Notes under the pieces: generated by a model
Database searches by the model: none
Told to the model about the DNA's origin: nothing
Seen by the model: the letters and a program-made list of their open reading frames with translations, nothing else
Part shown: positions 53,535 through 62,064 of the stretch, piece by piece
Numbering within the stretch: the stretch's first letter is position 1
How the letters are laid out: the number at the start of each line of letters is the position of its first letter
Translations under genes and position numbers: made by a program
Source of the DNA: Candidatus Jettenia sp. AMX2
Lineage (GTDB): Bacteria > Planctomycetota > Brocadiia > Brocadiales > Brocadiaceae
Assembly (NCBI GenBank): GCA_030583665.1
Contig: CP129469.1
Span: forward strand, 1,789,043-1,853,042
DNA: 64,000 nt
Direction: 5' to 3'

Positions 53535-54725
53535 ATGAGCAAAAAATCAGAACAGAAGTATAACAAAATACTCAGCAGAAGGAAACAAAAAATCGAAAGG
53601 CGACTGGGGCGGAAGCAGTGGGAAGAGCAAGACCGACCGATGTTCAGAGCGAGGAACATTCATTACGAGATAGCAGAAAGGAACCAGGCAATAAACTGTG
53701 GAGGGATAGGAGCAATCCATCAGATGGTGCTAAAATGCGGGTTAGTAAAAGAGATTGACGAGAAACTTGAATTGTTGAAGATGCACATGCCCTACCATGA
53801 ATCAGATCATGTATTGAACATAGCGTATAATGTTCTTTCAGGGAATATACGATTAGAGGATATAGAGCTGAATCGTCAGGATGAGGGGTATCTGAACGCA
53901 GTGGGAGCGCAGAGGATACCAGACCCGACGACAGCCGGAGATTTTACCCGGCGGTTCAGGAGAGAAGATATTCTAAAGCTGATGGAGTGCATCAATACAG
54001 GTCGGCTTCGTGTATGGAAAGAAGCGAGAAAGGAGATCCTTGAAGAAGCGCTGGTTGATATAGACGGTACGATAGCGAAGACATATGGTGGATGTAAAGA
54101 GGGGATGGACATATCGTACAAAGGGATATGGGGATATGCACCGTTAATCATATCGTTGTGGAATACGAAAGAGGTGTTGTATCTGGTAAATAGACCTGGT
54201 AACAAGCCGAGCCATGATGGGTGTGTGGAGTGGGTAGACCGTGCGATAGGATTGGTGAAGCCGTATGCCAGGCGGATATGTGTGAGAGGAGACACGGACT
54301 TTTCGCTGACGGAGAATTTTGATCGGTGGTCACGGGAGGTAGACTTTGTTTTTGGGATGGATGCACATAAGGTTCTGGTAAGACATGCAGAGGAGTTACC
54401 GGGGAAAGCATGGAGGGTGTTAAGCCGTAAACCGAAATATAGGGTAAAGACCAAGGAGAGAAGCAAGCCGGAAAAGGTAAAAGAGCGGATCGTGAAGGAA
54501 CGAGAATATAAGGATATTCGTTTGGCGAGTGAGCATGTGTCGGAGTTTGAGTATCGGCCAATGAAGTGTAAACAGAGCTATCGGGTAATTGTGCTGATGA
54601 AAAACCTGAGTGTAGAAAAGGGCGAGAAGGTGTTGCTTGATGATATACGATACTTTTTTTTACATTACTACCCGGCGGGATATGACGGCAGAGGAATTGG
54701 TGGAGTTGGCAAACGGGCGCTGTGA
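53535..54725 (+). CDS. IS1380-family transposase, N-terminal part (frameshifted)
   Basis: DDE transposase. From MSKKSEQKYNKILSRRKQKI; an open frame starts earlier at 53496 but in the hairpin region. LVDIDGTIAKTYGGCKEGMD contains the first catalytic Asp, and CVRGDTDFSLTENFDRW the second. After KVLLDDIRYFF the frame runs through eight T (54654-54661) into a wrong ending (LHYYPAGYDGRG). One T fewer would continue into the 54637 frame. So it is a broken gene, or one that relies on slippage. Confidence 0.75.
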   Translation: MSKKSEQKYNKILSRRKQKIERRLGRKQWEEQDRPMFRARNIHYEIAERNQAINCGGIGAIHQMVLKCGLVKEIDEKLELLKMHMPYHESDHVLNIAYNVLSGNIRLEDIELNRQDEGYLNAVGAQRIPDPTTAGDFTRRFRREDILKLMECINTGRLRVWKEARKEILEEALVDIDGTIAKTYGGCKEGMDISYKGIWGYAPLIISLWNTKEVLYLVNRPGNKPSHDGCVEWVDRAIGLVKPYARRICVRGDTDFSLTENFDRWSREVDFVFGMDAHKVLVRHAEELPGKAWRVLSRKPKYRVKTKERSKPEKVKERIVKEREYKDIRLASEHVSEFEYRPMKCKQSYRVIVLMKNLSVEKGEKVLLDDIRYFFLHYYPAGYDGRGIGGVGKRAL

Positions 54726-55062
54726 TCAGGAGAATGTGGTAGAGCAGTTGAAGAACGGTGTAAATGCGATGAAGATGCCGGTAAGGGATTTGGAGAGCAA
54801 CTGGGCGTATATGGTCATGGCAGCGCTGGCGTGGAATTTAAAGTCATGGTTTGGGTTGTTGATGCCCAACGCGGTGAGGGGAATGCAGGTACAGAAGATG
54901 GAATTTCGACGGTTTCTGAATACCCTGATTTTACTTCCCTGTCAAATCCTGAAAACGGGGAGGAAGATCGTATACCGAATCCTTAGATATAATGACTGGC
55001 TGAAGGATTTCTTTGCCACGTGGGAGCGGATCCGTAGGCTGAAGATGTGCATGAGAGAATAA
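54637..55062 (+). CDS. IS1380-family transposase, C-terminal part (frameshifted)
   Basis: Native sequence resumes at FYITTRRDMTAEELVELANG and continues RCDQENVVEQLKNGVNAMKM, with the catalytic Glu region (DQENVVEQ), to VMAALAWNLKSWFGLLMPN and the stop. It joins the upstream frame at the T8 run. Its own ATG 54637 lies in the other half's coding sequence and is unlikely to be used. Confidence 0.75.
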   Translation: MMIYDTFFYITTRRDMTAEELVELANGRCDQENVVEQLKNGVNAMKMPVRDLESNWAYMVMAALAWNLKSWFGLLMPNAVRGMQVQKMEFRRFLNTLILLPCQILKTGRKIVYRILRYNDWLKDFFATWERIRRLKMCMRE

Positions 55063-55252
55063 CAGATATAGGTGATAAAAGATGCAGGAAATGAAGCGGG
55101 AACGGGAGCGGTACCTTATCACTTTGCGATCATCCCCGATTTTATTTTCCGATAAGGGTATTTTTCTTGTGAGTGGAGTCTTGATGCCGATTAAAATGAA
55201 AAAAAGTATCGAGAGTAGAAAAAATAATACAAATAATAGTACCCATTACCGA

Positions 55253-55651
55253 TTAAAACAGTGATAAGAGGCGAGGTTTATAAAACCTCGCTTGTTTTAG
55301 GCCTAGTCCCTCCTGGGTCTTCATCATCATAGATCGAATTGGTGGAAGTTCTTGATCATCCTTTTCCATTTTCAGGCCCACCAGGAATACCGAGGTCAGT
55401 AGCCTGTGAAAAACTAACTGGTCCATCACCCACAGCGTAACCATTCCGACAGTAGCCATGGTCATTACAACAACGACTAAGAATCCTAACGGCAACGGCC
55501 ACTTCTCTGGACTGTATGAGCTAAATAACCAGCCTGTCGCTCCCAACGAACTCAATAGCCATGCTGAGGCAAGAGTCCTAATTCCACCAGAACTGGAGTT
55601 GTAACGTTCCTCCATTTCTGACAATTTCCAGTAGCGTTCGAATTTATCCAT
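55253..55651 (-). CDS. cassette membrane protein of unknown function
   Basis: 132 residues from ATG 55651; the frame upstream to 55696 translates attC 19. Two hydrophobic helices (TLASAWLLSSLGATGWLFSS and FLVVVVMTMATVGMVTLWV). Begins MDKFERYWKLSEMEERYNSS. It resembles small two-helix proteins common in cassettes. The 3' end overlaps a hairpin (55271-55291), and no attC follows, probably because the IS1380-like element landed there. Confidence 0.55.
   Translation of the reverse strand: MDKFERYWKLSEMEERYNSSSGGIRTLASAWLLSSLGATGWLFSSYSPEKWPLPLGFLVVVVMTMATVGMVTLWVMDQLVFHRLLTSVFLVGLKMEKDDQELPPIRSMMMKTQEGLGLKQARFYKPRLLSLF
55271..55291 (-). terminator. hairpin at the 3' end of the 55253 gene
   Basis: GCGAGGTTT pairs with AAACCTCGC around ATA, all nine pairs perfect. 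It lies inside the last codons. The T-run after it is weak, so terminator function is uncertain. Confidence 0.45.
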
Positions 55652-55687
55652 AATACAATTGGAGCTATGAGTTGCTCCAGACCGTCT

Positions 55688-55746
55688 GGCTAACAATAAA
55701 AATCAGCGGCGGGCTTTTGCCCGTCTGCCGGAGTGTTTTGTCAGGC
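55688..55746 (-). other. attC-like site 19
   Basis: GGCTAAC and a degenerate GTCAGGC; AGCGGCGGGCTTTTGCCCG forms the inner hairpin. It serves the decayed antitoxin gene to its right. Confidence 0.6.
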
Positions 55747-55960
55747 GCTTGGTTGTTCGTGTTAAATCAAGTAATGACCGTAGCGCCTCATGAACTGCTG
55801 CTGAATCAGTACATGCCTTTGCCGCATCAGGCTCAAGCATTACAACATTACCCCCCTCCTCTCAAATGCGTTTGTAATACTTTCCACGAACAGCTTTTGA
55901 ATAATCAAAATTGTATTCGGGGCGCAATTCATTACTGATTTTCTTTTCTTTCGCTTTCAT
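55703..55960 (-). pseudogene. BrnA-like/short antitoxin with an in-frame TGA
   Basis: MKAKEKKISNELRPEYNFDY, SKAVRGKYYKRI, stop TGA (55864-55862), then in the same frame EEGGNVVMLEPDAAKACTDS and AAVHEALRSLL. ELRPEYDF..VRGKYYKR...NVVLLEPDVA...VNEALR is the pattern of short antitoxins found next to small toxins. The reading then runs into attC 19. AGGAAGAGGC precedes the ATG. One nonsense codon inactivates it. Confidence 0.65.
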
Positions 55961-56063
55961 GCCTCTTCCTTTCATGCGCTGTTGCACGCCGTGCGCTGAT
56001 AATACGGATTGTATATCCTCTCCCGGTGTGTGATACAACAATCAGACGTCCATGACCTGATAC
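55932..56063 (-). pseudogene. DUF497/BrnT-like toxin, C-terminal remnant
   Basis: VSGHGRLIVVSHTGRGYTIR, then IISARRATAHERKRHES. GRLLVVVHTERGDTIRIISARKAT is the conserved second half of BrnT ribonuclease toxins. The N-terminal half cannot be found upstream, so the toxin is dead. It overlaps the antitoxin start by about 28 bases, matching the toxin-then-antitoxin order of BrnTA. Confidence 0.65.
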
Positions 56064-56131
56064 TCATTAAGGCCTCCACAATCATACCCCATTTCTGTAT
56101 GATGTTCAAGACGAGAAACCCGGTGCGACTG

Positions 56132-57157
56132 TCATGGTCGATAAGAGAACTGTGCCCGCACGATTCCGTGATCACTAACTCCCTCATCCTCTCGTAGCTT
56201 CTCATTGTTGAGATGATCATTAAAAACGTCGAGACGGTCAAACTTCCAAACACGATTTCGTGAATTATCGTAAAGTTGCTCGCTTACCAGAATGTGGTCC
56301 AACGATCCGTGAACATCTTGATGAACATACGTATAGTAAACGTCCCGCAGGCTTCGCAACTGCTGCAGGCTTTGCGCGGAATAAAGCGCAGTGTCCCGCC
56401 CCCCGGTGGAGAGAGGTTGCAGAAATCGCGGTTGTTCAGTAACGATATCGAGCGTGTTCGATTCCTGTCCGTCGTTCAAGTCGCCCAGAACGACAACCGG
56501 AATGTCGGTGTCTTTTGTTACTTCAGTTATCAGTAGACGTAGTGCCAAAGCTTCCGCTGTGCGACGGATTGTAGAAAGAGCACGTCCGATAGCGGTAATG
56601 TGCTTTGAATATCGTTCGCGCTCCTGCCGATACCACGGATCGCCAGTTACTGTGGTCGGAGCTTTTGACTTGAAGTGACAAACGTAGACATGAATCGCTT
56701 TCGCATTCCGCCTTGGCTTGACCCGAAAATGAAGCACAGGGCGAGAGAACTTAGTGATATCGACAAATATAGCGGCCGTTTGTCTGTCATCACCCTTGCT
56801 TTGCAGTCGAAAAGCCGGAGGGAAATCTGTAATCCATTCCGGTGCGCCTTCCAATATGTCATTCCTCACGGCAGCAGCACAAGTTATACTTTGGCCGCGA
56901 TGGTTCTCTGGCGCAAACAGCGTGTAATGACCTGCAATCCCTGTTTCCTCAAGCACCCGGGCGAGCGTATCCCGGTGCCACAACTCTTGAAAACCGAAGA
57001 CATCTGCGCTAGCCCGACGTAACATAGCCGCCGACCAGGCGACTTTGCGGTCCACTATCTCTTTGGACCAACCTGCGTGATTGCGATACATCGGCAGGTT
57101 AGGTTCATTCAGATTGTAGAGATTGAATGTTGTGAAACTGACGGTTCTGGCTGCCAT
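56132..57157 (-). CDS. endonuclease/exonuclease/phosphatase family protein
   Basis: 341 residues with the full EEP set: TTFNLYNL at the start (Asn), VFGFQELWHRD (catalytic Glu), HVYVCHFKSKAP (His), VVVLGDLNDGQES (Asp, Asn), SLDHILVS and VSDHGIVRAQF (final Asp-His). The fold hydrolyses phosphodiesters in nucleic acids or lipids; which one is unknown. A polar N-terminus without signal peptide suggests the cytoplasm. Minus strand like the cassettes; no clear attC after its stop, but the long attC-like repeat lies upstream of its start, so it is probably the last cassette of the array. Confidence 0.85.
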   Translation of the reverse strand: MAARTVSFTTFNLYNLNEPNLPMYRNHAGWSKEIVDRKVAWSAAMLRRASADVFGFQELWHRDTLARVLEETGIAGHYTLFAPENHRGQSITCAAAVRNDILEGAPEWITDFPPAFRLQSKGDDRQTAAIFVDITKFSRPVLHFRVKPRRNAKAIHVYVCHFKSKAPTTVTGDPWYRQERERYSKHITAIGRALSTIRRTAEALALRLLITEVTKDTDIPVVVLGDLNDGQESNTLDIVTEQPRFLQPLSTGGRDTALYSAQSLQQLRSLRDVYYTYVHQDVHGSLDHILVSEQLYDNSRNRVWKFDRLDVFNDHLNNEKLREDEGVSDHGIVRAQFSYRP

Positions 57158-57177
57158 ATGTTCCTCTCGTCGTAAAC

Positions 57178-57254
57178 GCTAATATTAAGTATTTTATCGG
57201 AAAATAAAGAAGCTTATCATTCCCTCTTCGCAAACTCAATTACGGAGAAAATAC
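57178..57254 (-). other. attC-like long repeat, copy 3 (left half)
   Basis: GCTAATATTAAGTATTTTAT, AAGAAGCTTATCATTCCCTC and CTCAATTACGGAGAAAATAC match copies at 36700 and 41474. Right limit of the array as I see it. Confidence 0.5.
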
Positions 57255-57263
57255 TTCAGGCAG

Positions 57264-57416
57264 CTACTTCCTGAACTTGTTGACTGCCTCACTGAACGCA
57301 GACTTCATCGAATCCCATGCGGATTCCACACCGCCTTTGATCGACTCCCAAGCGTCTTCACTTGCGTCAGATGGAAACAGGCTGTCCGAGAATTCACTTT
57401 TTCGCGATTTCCCAAG
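57264..57416 (-). pseudogene. tail of a helical cassette protein (fragment)
   Basis: A frame without a start codon reads SDSLFPSDASEDAWESIKGG, then VESAWDSMKSAFSEAVNKFR. The repeated AW-x2-(I/M)K pattern resembles the C-terminus of small stress-response proteins. The N-terminal part is not visible. Confidence 0.35.
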
Positions 57417-57541
57417 TCATAAGTCCTTGTAAATCAATACCTGAAATTTCACGAATTTGCATTCTCGGACAACCTGGAAAGATTTGATCCCTTTAGTTTC
57501 ATCTTGTACCTAAGGAATCGTTAACGCATAATTACATTTCC

Positions 57542-59827
57542 TTATTTTCCCGAAGGGATATCTTTCAGGAACTTATCCAGAAGCCTTTCCAGTGGTTTTT
57601 CCTTTTCTTCATCCGTTTTAGACTCTTTTTCATCCTCTTTTCGGGACAGTCCAAGTTTCTCCAGTCCCTTTTCTATCTCCCTTCCGGCATAGTGCTTCAT
57701 CATTACATCAAGTACATACCGGGTATTAAGTATGGGTTTGGGCTTATTGATGGTTCCGGTAATTGTAACCGGCAAAATTAACCTGCCTTCCTGGTTGAGA
57801 AGTGCCTTTAACTGTTTTGCCTTATCGGTAAGTTTCATGGAATGTTTTGGAGAAAGTACTACCTCACCTTTCAGATCCAGGGTACCTTTGTCAAGATATA
57901 CTATGCCATCCAGGTTTACATCAGAATCAGTTGCCTCTGCAGTGCGTATATTACGCAATTCAAATCTCTTTACATTGAGTATATTACCGGTAAGAAGAAT
58001 ATCACCATCCAGATAATCAAACTGTGTAGTTTTCTGCTGATATAAAATACCTTTTTCATTTACCAGGAAACCAGAAATATCCTTCATTCCGAGAAGTGAT
58101 TCAAGAATGGTATCGATAAGGTTGATATTCCTGATTTCCCCCTGTGCCAGATGGAAAGAGCCGGCGACATTCAGGGATACATCTCCATCTTCCATAAAAG
58201 TGCCATCTGAAGAAAATTCTCCAGAAAAAAGCCCTTTGAATATACCGGCATATTGTGTAAGCGTATCAACCATCTCCCCTGCGCTGACATCCTGAATTAC
58301 CGGTTCTGCGTGCCACTGCATTTTTCCGGTATCCACGGTACCTGACATAACAATGTTTCCCTCAAAGGCCTTTGTCTGAAATTCCTTAATCGTCAACAAA
58401 CCATCCGTATAAACAAAATCAGTCTGCAGCATTTTAAACGGAACAAATTGAACTACACCTTTTTCTGCCGTTAGTATCCCGTCCCCGGTTATCTTATCGC
58501 CCTCCTTCCTTGCAAGGAATTCTACATTGACTGATTCCATAAAATCCTTTGAAAAATCTTCACCATTATGCTGCTCCGGTTTCTGGTAAAGCCAAAAAGC
58601 AATTCTGGAAGATGAAAGACCAAGGTCAACAGAAATATCATCATATTCCCCTTTCACAGAGCCCCTGATGAAAACATCTCCTTCCGGTTCCATATGGGAA
58701 GGAACCCCTATAAAAGGAGAGACAATGTCCACGATTTTATCCGACTTTTTTATATGGGACCTTATTTCCAGGTCAACCTTCGCAGTGTTATTTATTCCTG
58801 CAATATTTCCGTTTATCGAAACAGTACTTTCATTCACGGCCAGATCAAACTGTTCAAATGACACATTACCTTCTTCCCATTTGATATTGATTTTTTTCTT
58901 AAGGGAAATGTGGATATTTTCTGTTTTTTTAGACTCACCGACCTCAACTAAGGTAAGGCCTGTGCATTGCACTATTCCTTCAGAGGTAATGCCGGTAGCT
59001 AAATCTCCCCGGGCATGAATGTCTAAGCGGACGACCCCGTCCTCTGCAACCACTGGCATGCCAGCCGGCATGTAATGTCGTAGTTTGCCTATGGAAAGAT
59101 CCCTGAAGGACAGGTTGATATCCATAAAGAGACTATTGATATCAAGGGACTTTCCGACTGGTCCGATAGTACCTTTTATTCCAAAATTTCTGTCTGTCAT
59201 CCCCGGAAGCTGTGCAGTTAAAAATAAGCGCACCGGTTTCTCCGGAGATACATCGGCAAGTCCCAGATCAAACAATTCTATTTTTGAAACAACAGGACCA
59301 CCGGGTACATATTCATCAATAAAATGTATTGTGCCATTGTGTACGGATAATTTAGAAACGATAAAAGCGGCAGCAAGGATGCCTCCCGGAACTTCTTCCT
59401 CTTTTCCGGTTTCTTTTACACTATCACCATCCTCCGCAAACCCGGCAATATCATAGTAATTAAATTCTCCCTTTGAGTTTCTGATTATTTGTACATATGG
59501 CTCATTAAGAACGAATTCACTAACCTGAATCTGTTTCTTTAGCAACGGGAGCAATTTTACCCTGACACGCAACCGTTCTGCTTCCAGAAAATCACCTTCT
59601 CCGAATTCAGGATTTTCTTTAATCCGCAGCCGGTGCAACTCCATCCCCAGCCCACTCATTACCGTAAGTTTTATATCATCAAAATAAAAGTCCCTTCCAA
59701 GGTAAGGTTTTACAAGATTTATAATCCTGTCCTTATGCTTATTTAAATCGACGACAAAAGGGGCTACTACAGCTGCACCTATTAAAAATAATATCACTGA
59801 AATGGTAATAAGAATGGCTTTTTTCAT
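57542..59827 (-). CDS. AsmA-family envelope protein
   Basis: 761 residues, one N-terminal membrane helix (ILITISVILFLIGAAVVAPF), the rest periplasmic. VVDLNKHKDRIINLVKPYLG, then RDFYFDDIKLTVMSGLGMEL is the AsmA start; VRVKLLPLLKKQIQVSEFVL continues it. Long repetitive beta sequence follows, ending with an AsmA_2-like region (GEVVLSPKHSMKLTDKAKQL, then GRLILPVTITGTINKPKPIL) and a highly charged tail. AsmA proteins are thought to form grooves moving lipids between membranes. AGGTGGAGT precedes ATG 59827. Chromosomal, outside the cassette array. Confidence 0.88.
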   Translation of the reverse strand: MKKAILITISVILFLIGAAVVAPFVVDLNKHKDRIINLVKPYLGRDFYFDDIKLTVMSGLGMELHRLRIKENPEFGEGDFLEAERLRVRVKLLPLLKKQIQVSEFVLNEPYVQIIRNSKGEFNYYDIAGFAEDGDSVKETGKEEEVPGGILAAAFIVSKLSVHNGTIHFIDEYVPGGPVVSKIELFDLGLADVSPEKPVRLFLTAQLPGMTDRNFGIKGTIGPVGKSLDINSLFMDINLSFRDLSIGKLRHYMPAGMPVVAEDGVVRLDIHARGDLATGITSEGIVQCTGLTLVEVGESKKTENIHISLKKKINIKWEEGNVSFEQFDLAVNESTVSINGNIAGINNTAKVDLEIRSHIKKSDKIVDIVSPFIGVPSHMEPEGDVFIRGSVKGEYDDISVDLGLSSSRIAFWLYQKPEQHNGEDFSKDFMESVNVEFLARKEGDKITGDGILTAEKGVVQFVPFKMLQTDFVYTDGLLTIKEFQTKAFEGNIVMSGTVDTGKMQWHAEPVIQDVSAGEMVDTLTQYAGIFKGLFSGEFSSDGTFMEDGDVSLNVAGSFHLAQGEIRNINLIDTILESLLGMKDISGFLVNEKGILYQQKTTQFDYLDGDILLTGNILNVKRFELRNIRTAEATDSDVNLDGIVYLDKGTLDLKGEVVLSPKHSMKLTDKAKQLKALLNQEGRLILPVTITGTINKPKPILNTRYVLDVMMKHYAGREIEKGLEKLGLSRKEDEKESKTDEEKEKPLERLLDKFLKDIPSGK

Positions 59828-60200
59828 AACTCCACCTGTTCATGTTTGATTTTATATACATGGATGTTGCGTTCATATAAATAAAAATTCACGCAAAGAT
59901 AAAAAATGCAAAGGATAGGCAGTACTTGTCCGCTGGAATAGCCTGAAAATAAGGGTTAAGAAACTCCCATTATGGCTTCCTTAACATAGTTAGTCATCAT
60001 GTAAATATTATTAAAAGAATCCATTCATGACGAAACTATTCTCAATTTTGCCCTGACAATCTTTGACGGTCTCCCTTATCATATTGTAGCAGTAAATTCT
60101 TATTTGACCAAGAAATTCTGTAAACACGGAAAAAAGGAATTTAAAACCCGGAAAATCTTAGCAGTAGAGATATTACGGGAATTATCTCTTCCTTTTCTTT
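59828..60200. other. gene-free spacer
   Basis: Between AsmA and the transposase fragment. A stretch near 60050-60170 is free of stops in one frame (TIFDGLPYHIVAVNSYLTKK) but has no start or known match. Confidence 0.35.
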
Positions 60201-60620
60201 GTGTTTTTCATTTGTTCATGTATCCACAAGGCAGCTTTTGTCATTGCACTTAAACTTAGGTCTTTTCGGGATTGTAAAACAGGTCACCTGGAGGTCAGGC
60301 CGGTATTCGTACGGACGAAGAAAAGCACACAAGGTCACGTGTTGGTAGTGATGCTTGCATACATGATAATCCGCAAATTACGTCATGCCTGGGCCGAACT
60401 GGATGTAACAGTAAAAGAAGGTATCGAACAACTATCAACCATCTGTTCGATGGAAATGAAAATCAAGGACAAGAGTCCTTGTCTGATGATACCTCAACCC
60501 AGGGAAAAATCGCAGGCACTGCTCAAGGCGCTGAATAGTAAGTTACCGGAAGCGTTACCTCATCGGGATGTAAATGCAGTCACAAGAAAAAAGCTCACCG
60601 AACAACGGAAAATCCCTTAA
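60201..60620 (+). pseudogene. IS1634-type transposase, C-terminal fragment
   Basis: Homology starts near FRDCKTGHLEVRPVFVRTKK, then GHVLVVMLAYMIIRKLRHAW and EGIEQLSTICSM, the conserved C-terminus of IS1634-like DDE transposases (the helix before the stop). The catalytic domain is missing. The 3' end and its junction with the convergent orfA-like gene recur at 3405-3543. Confidence 0.75.
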
Positions 60621-60642
60621 TCTATAAGGGTTTCCTGGTGTG

Positions 60643-60933
60643 TTATACCTCATGATTTGGGGTGAACATTCGTTTTAACTTCACATAATCAAACATGATC
60701 TCAGCAATGACCTCATCCTTATGTGCCAACTTCTCTTCCAATTTCTTTACCTTCTCCTCCCTGTTTCTCTCTCCGGTACCATTTTGTAACTTAAAAGCTG
60801 ATGCCACATTTTCAAATAATATCTTCTGCCAACGATAAAACAAGGAAGGCGGTTGTATTGAAAAATGCTTGCAACGGGCGGCTAACAACACATCTAAGAG
60901 TCTCTGATTTTTCCATTCTTTAACAGCTCTCAT
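60643..60933 (-). CDS. transposase OrfA-like protein (degenerate)
   Basis: 96 residues. SIQPPSLFYRWQKILFENVA resembles the recognition helix region, and EEKVKKLEEKLAHKDEVIAE with IMFDYVKLK is the coiled coil that ends OrfA-type transposases. The N-terminal helix-turn-helix is only partly recognisable. No OrfB follows; at its 3' end it meets the IS1634 fragment. Probably not functional. Confidence 0.6.
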   Translation of the reverse strand: MRAVKEWKNQRLLDVLLAARCKHFSIQPPSLFYRWQKILFENVASAFKLQNGTGERNREEKVKKLEEKLAHKDEVIAEIMFDYVKLKRMFTPNHEV

Positions 60934-60976
60934 TTGTTATAATTGATTATAACCCAATTAGAGAGGGGGGATCAAA

Positions 60977-61171
60977 ATGAATAAGAAGGAATTACTTATA
61001 AACGAAATTGATCAGGTTCCAGAACCTTTTCTTGACGAGGTTTTGGATTTTGTTCATTTTCTGAAAACAAACATAATAAAGGAAAGGCTTGCTACTGCCA
61101 TTGCAAGTGAATCTTCTCTTAAAAAAGATTGGCTGAAACCAAAGGAAGATGAGGCACGGCAAAATTTATAA
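60977..61171 (+). CDS. DUF2281-type antitoxin-like protein
   Basis: 64 residues: MNKKELLINEIDQVPEPFLD, then EVLDFVHFLK. This is the short N-terminal helix motif of DUF2281 and similar antitoxins (EIxxLPExxxxEVLDFIxFL). GAGAGGGGGGATC precedes the ATG. The C-terminus is charged and would wrap around a toxin. A MazF/PemK-like remnant follows at once. Confidence 0.7.
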   Translation: MNKKELLINEIDQVPEPFLDEVLDFVHFLKTNIIKERLATAIASESSLKKDWLKPKEDEARQNL

Positions 61172-61300
61172 AAGGCAATGTCATTGTTGTTCCTTTTTAC
61201 AACGGACAGCCATATTGTTCTTTATAAAGTTGGAAATCTTACAGACAATAAGCTCAACGAGGTTATTGAAAGGGGAGACGTCAAAGTGCTTCAGGATTTT
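61171..61300 (+). pseudogene. MazF/PemK-like toxin with internal deletion
   Basis: One frame gives KGNVIVVPF, the start of a MazF/PemK barrel. A shifted frame gives DSHIVLYKVGNLTDNKLNEV, the family's end. The 60 or so residues between them, with the catalytic Arg and Thr/Ser, are missing. The antitoxin-like gene upstream is intact. Confidence 0.55.
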
Positions 61301-61329
61301 GTGTGTAAGAAGTATGCCGGGGTCCGGGG

Positions 61330-62000
61330 TCGCACACTCAGTTGAGGGCGAGTTTAAGTACCCTACGGGAGGGCTGGTGCCATAGCACTAGGATATGTCC
61401 TCCGGTTTTGTAGGGGATATGCCCGATGAGTTCCTCGAATCCTTTTGCGGCATGGGGAATCCCTTCTCCCTCTGCCCGATCAATCTAGGGAGGTCATCCT
61501 GGATGTGGTCTGCGGCGCAGGATTTGACCTCATTGTTGCAAGTCGATTCGTCGGCCCATCGGGACGGGTATGCGGAATTGACCTCACGCCGGAAATGGCA
61601 GAGAGTCCAGATGTACCTGAGACGAACAGGTGTGTCCAACGGCGCGGTTCATCTTGCTGGTTCAGGGGCGATTCCTTACGACGACAGCACCTTTGACATG
61701 GTGATCTCCAATGTCGTGCTGATGAACCCTCACCGTTGAAGGAGAGGAGCTCTCAGGAGATATACCGCGTCCTTAAGCCCAACTGTCGTATTCGGTTTGC
61801 AGATATCGTCTTGAAGCCGGATCTTCCTGCCGAGATGGTTAATAGTCTTGAGGCTTGGCCGACTGAATTGGAGGAGTGATTCCGGTTCGGGATCTTGTCG
61901 AGCTGATGAAAAGTGTGGGCTTTGTTCAGGGGACGACCGGCATAACGACCTCCAGGTATACAATCGGAGCGATGTTTCGGGCATGCAAAAGTTCTTTTAG
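61330..62000 (+). pseudogene. ArsM-like SAM methyltransferase with several frameshifts
   Basis: Pieces in different frames line up with arsenite methyltransferase-like proteins: EFKYPTGG, ALGY, GDMPDEFLESFCGMGNPFSL, EVILDVVCGAGFDLIVASRF (SAM motif I), GPSGRVCGIDLTPEMAE, VHLAGSGAIPYDDSTFDMVI, EIYRVLKPN and PVRDLVELMKSVGFV. At least four frame changes and stops. The Cys residues that bind As(III) cannot be assessed. Clearly decayed. Confidence 0.65.
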
Positions 62001-62064
62001 ATGAAAGGAACACCATTCCTAGCAAGTATTATTTCCAAAGTATGGCATATTTGAGGAAAGCACA

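Larger units (their letters stand above)
53457..55062 (+). mobile_element. IS1380-like insertion sequence (ends not resolved)
   Basis: Contains one transposase in two frames. I could not identify matching terminal repeats, so the limits are the visible hairpin before the gene and the transposase stop. It lies in the array, between a truncated cassette gene and the gene at 55253. Confidence 0.65.

Noticed and set aside
4848..55864. Stop-codon recoding (readthrough, selenocysteine or pyrrolysine) to explain in-frame stops in LamG, higB and the short antitoxin
   Set aside because: All three stop codons are involved (TAG, TAA, TGA), other lesions accompany one of them, and I see no SECIS or PYLIS-like element. 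Simple decay fits better.
34467..57254. CRISPR array
   Set aside because: The repeated sites differ in length (47-135 bp) and spacing (hundreds to thousands of bp) and enclose genes; they are attC-like, not CRISPR repeats.
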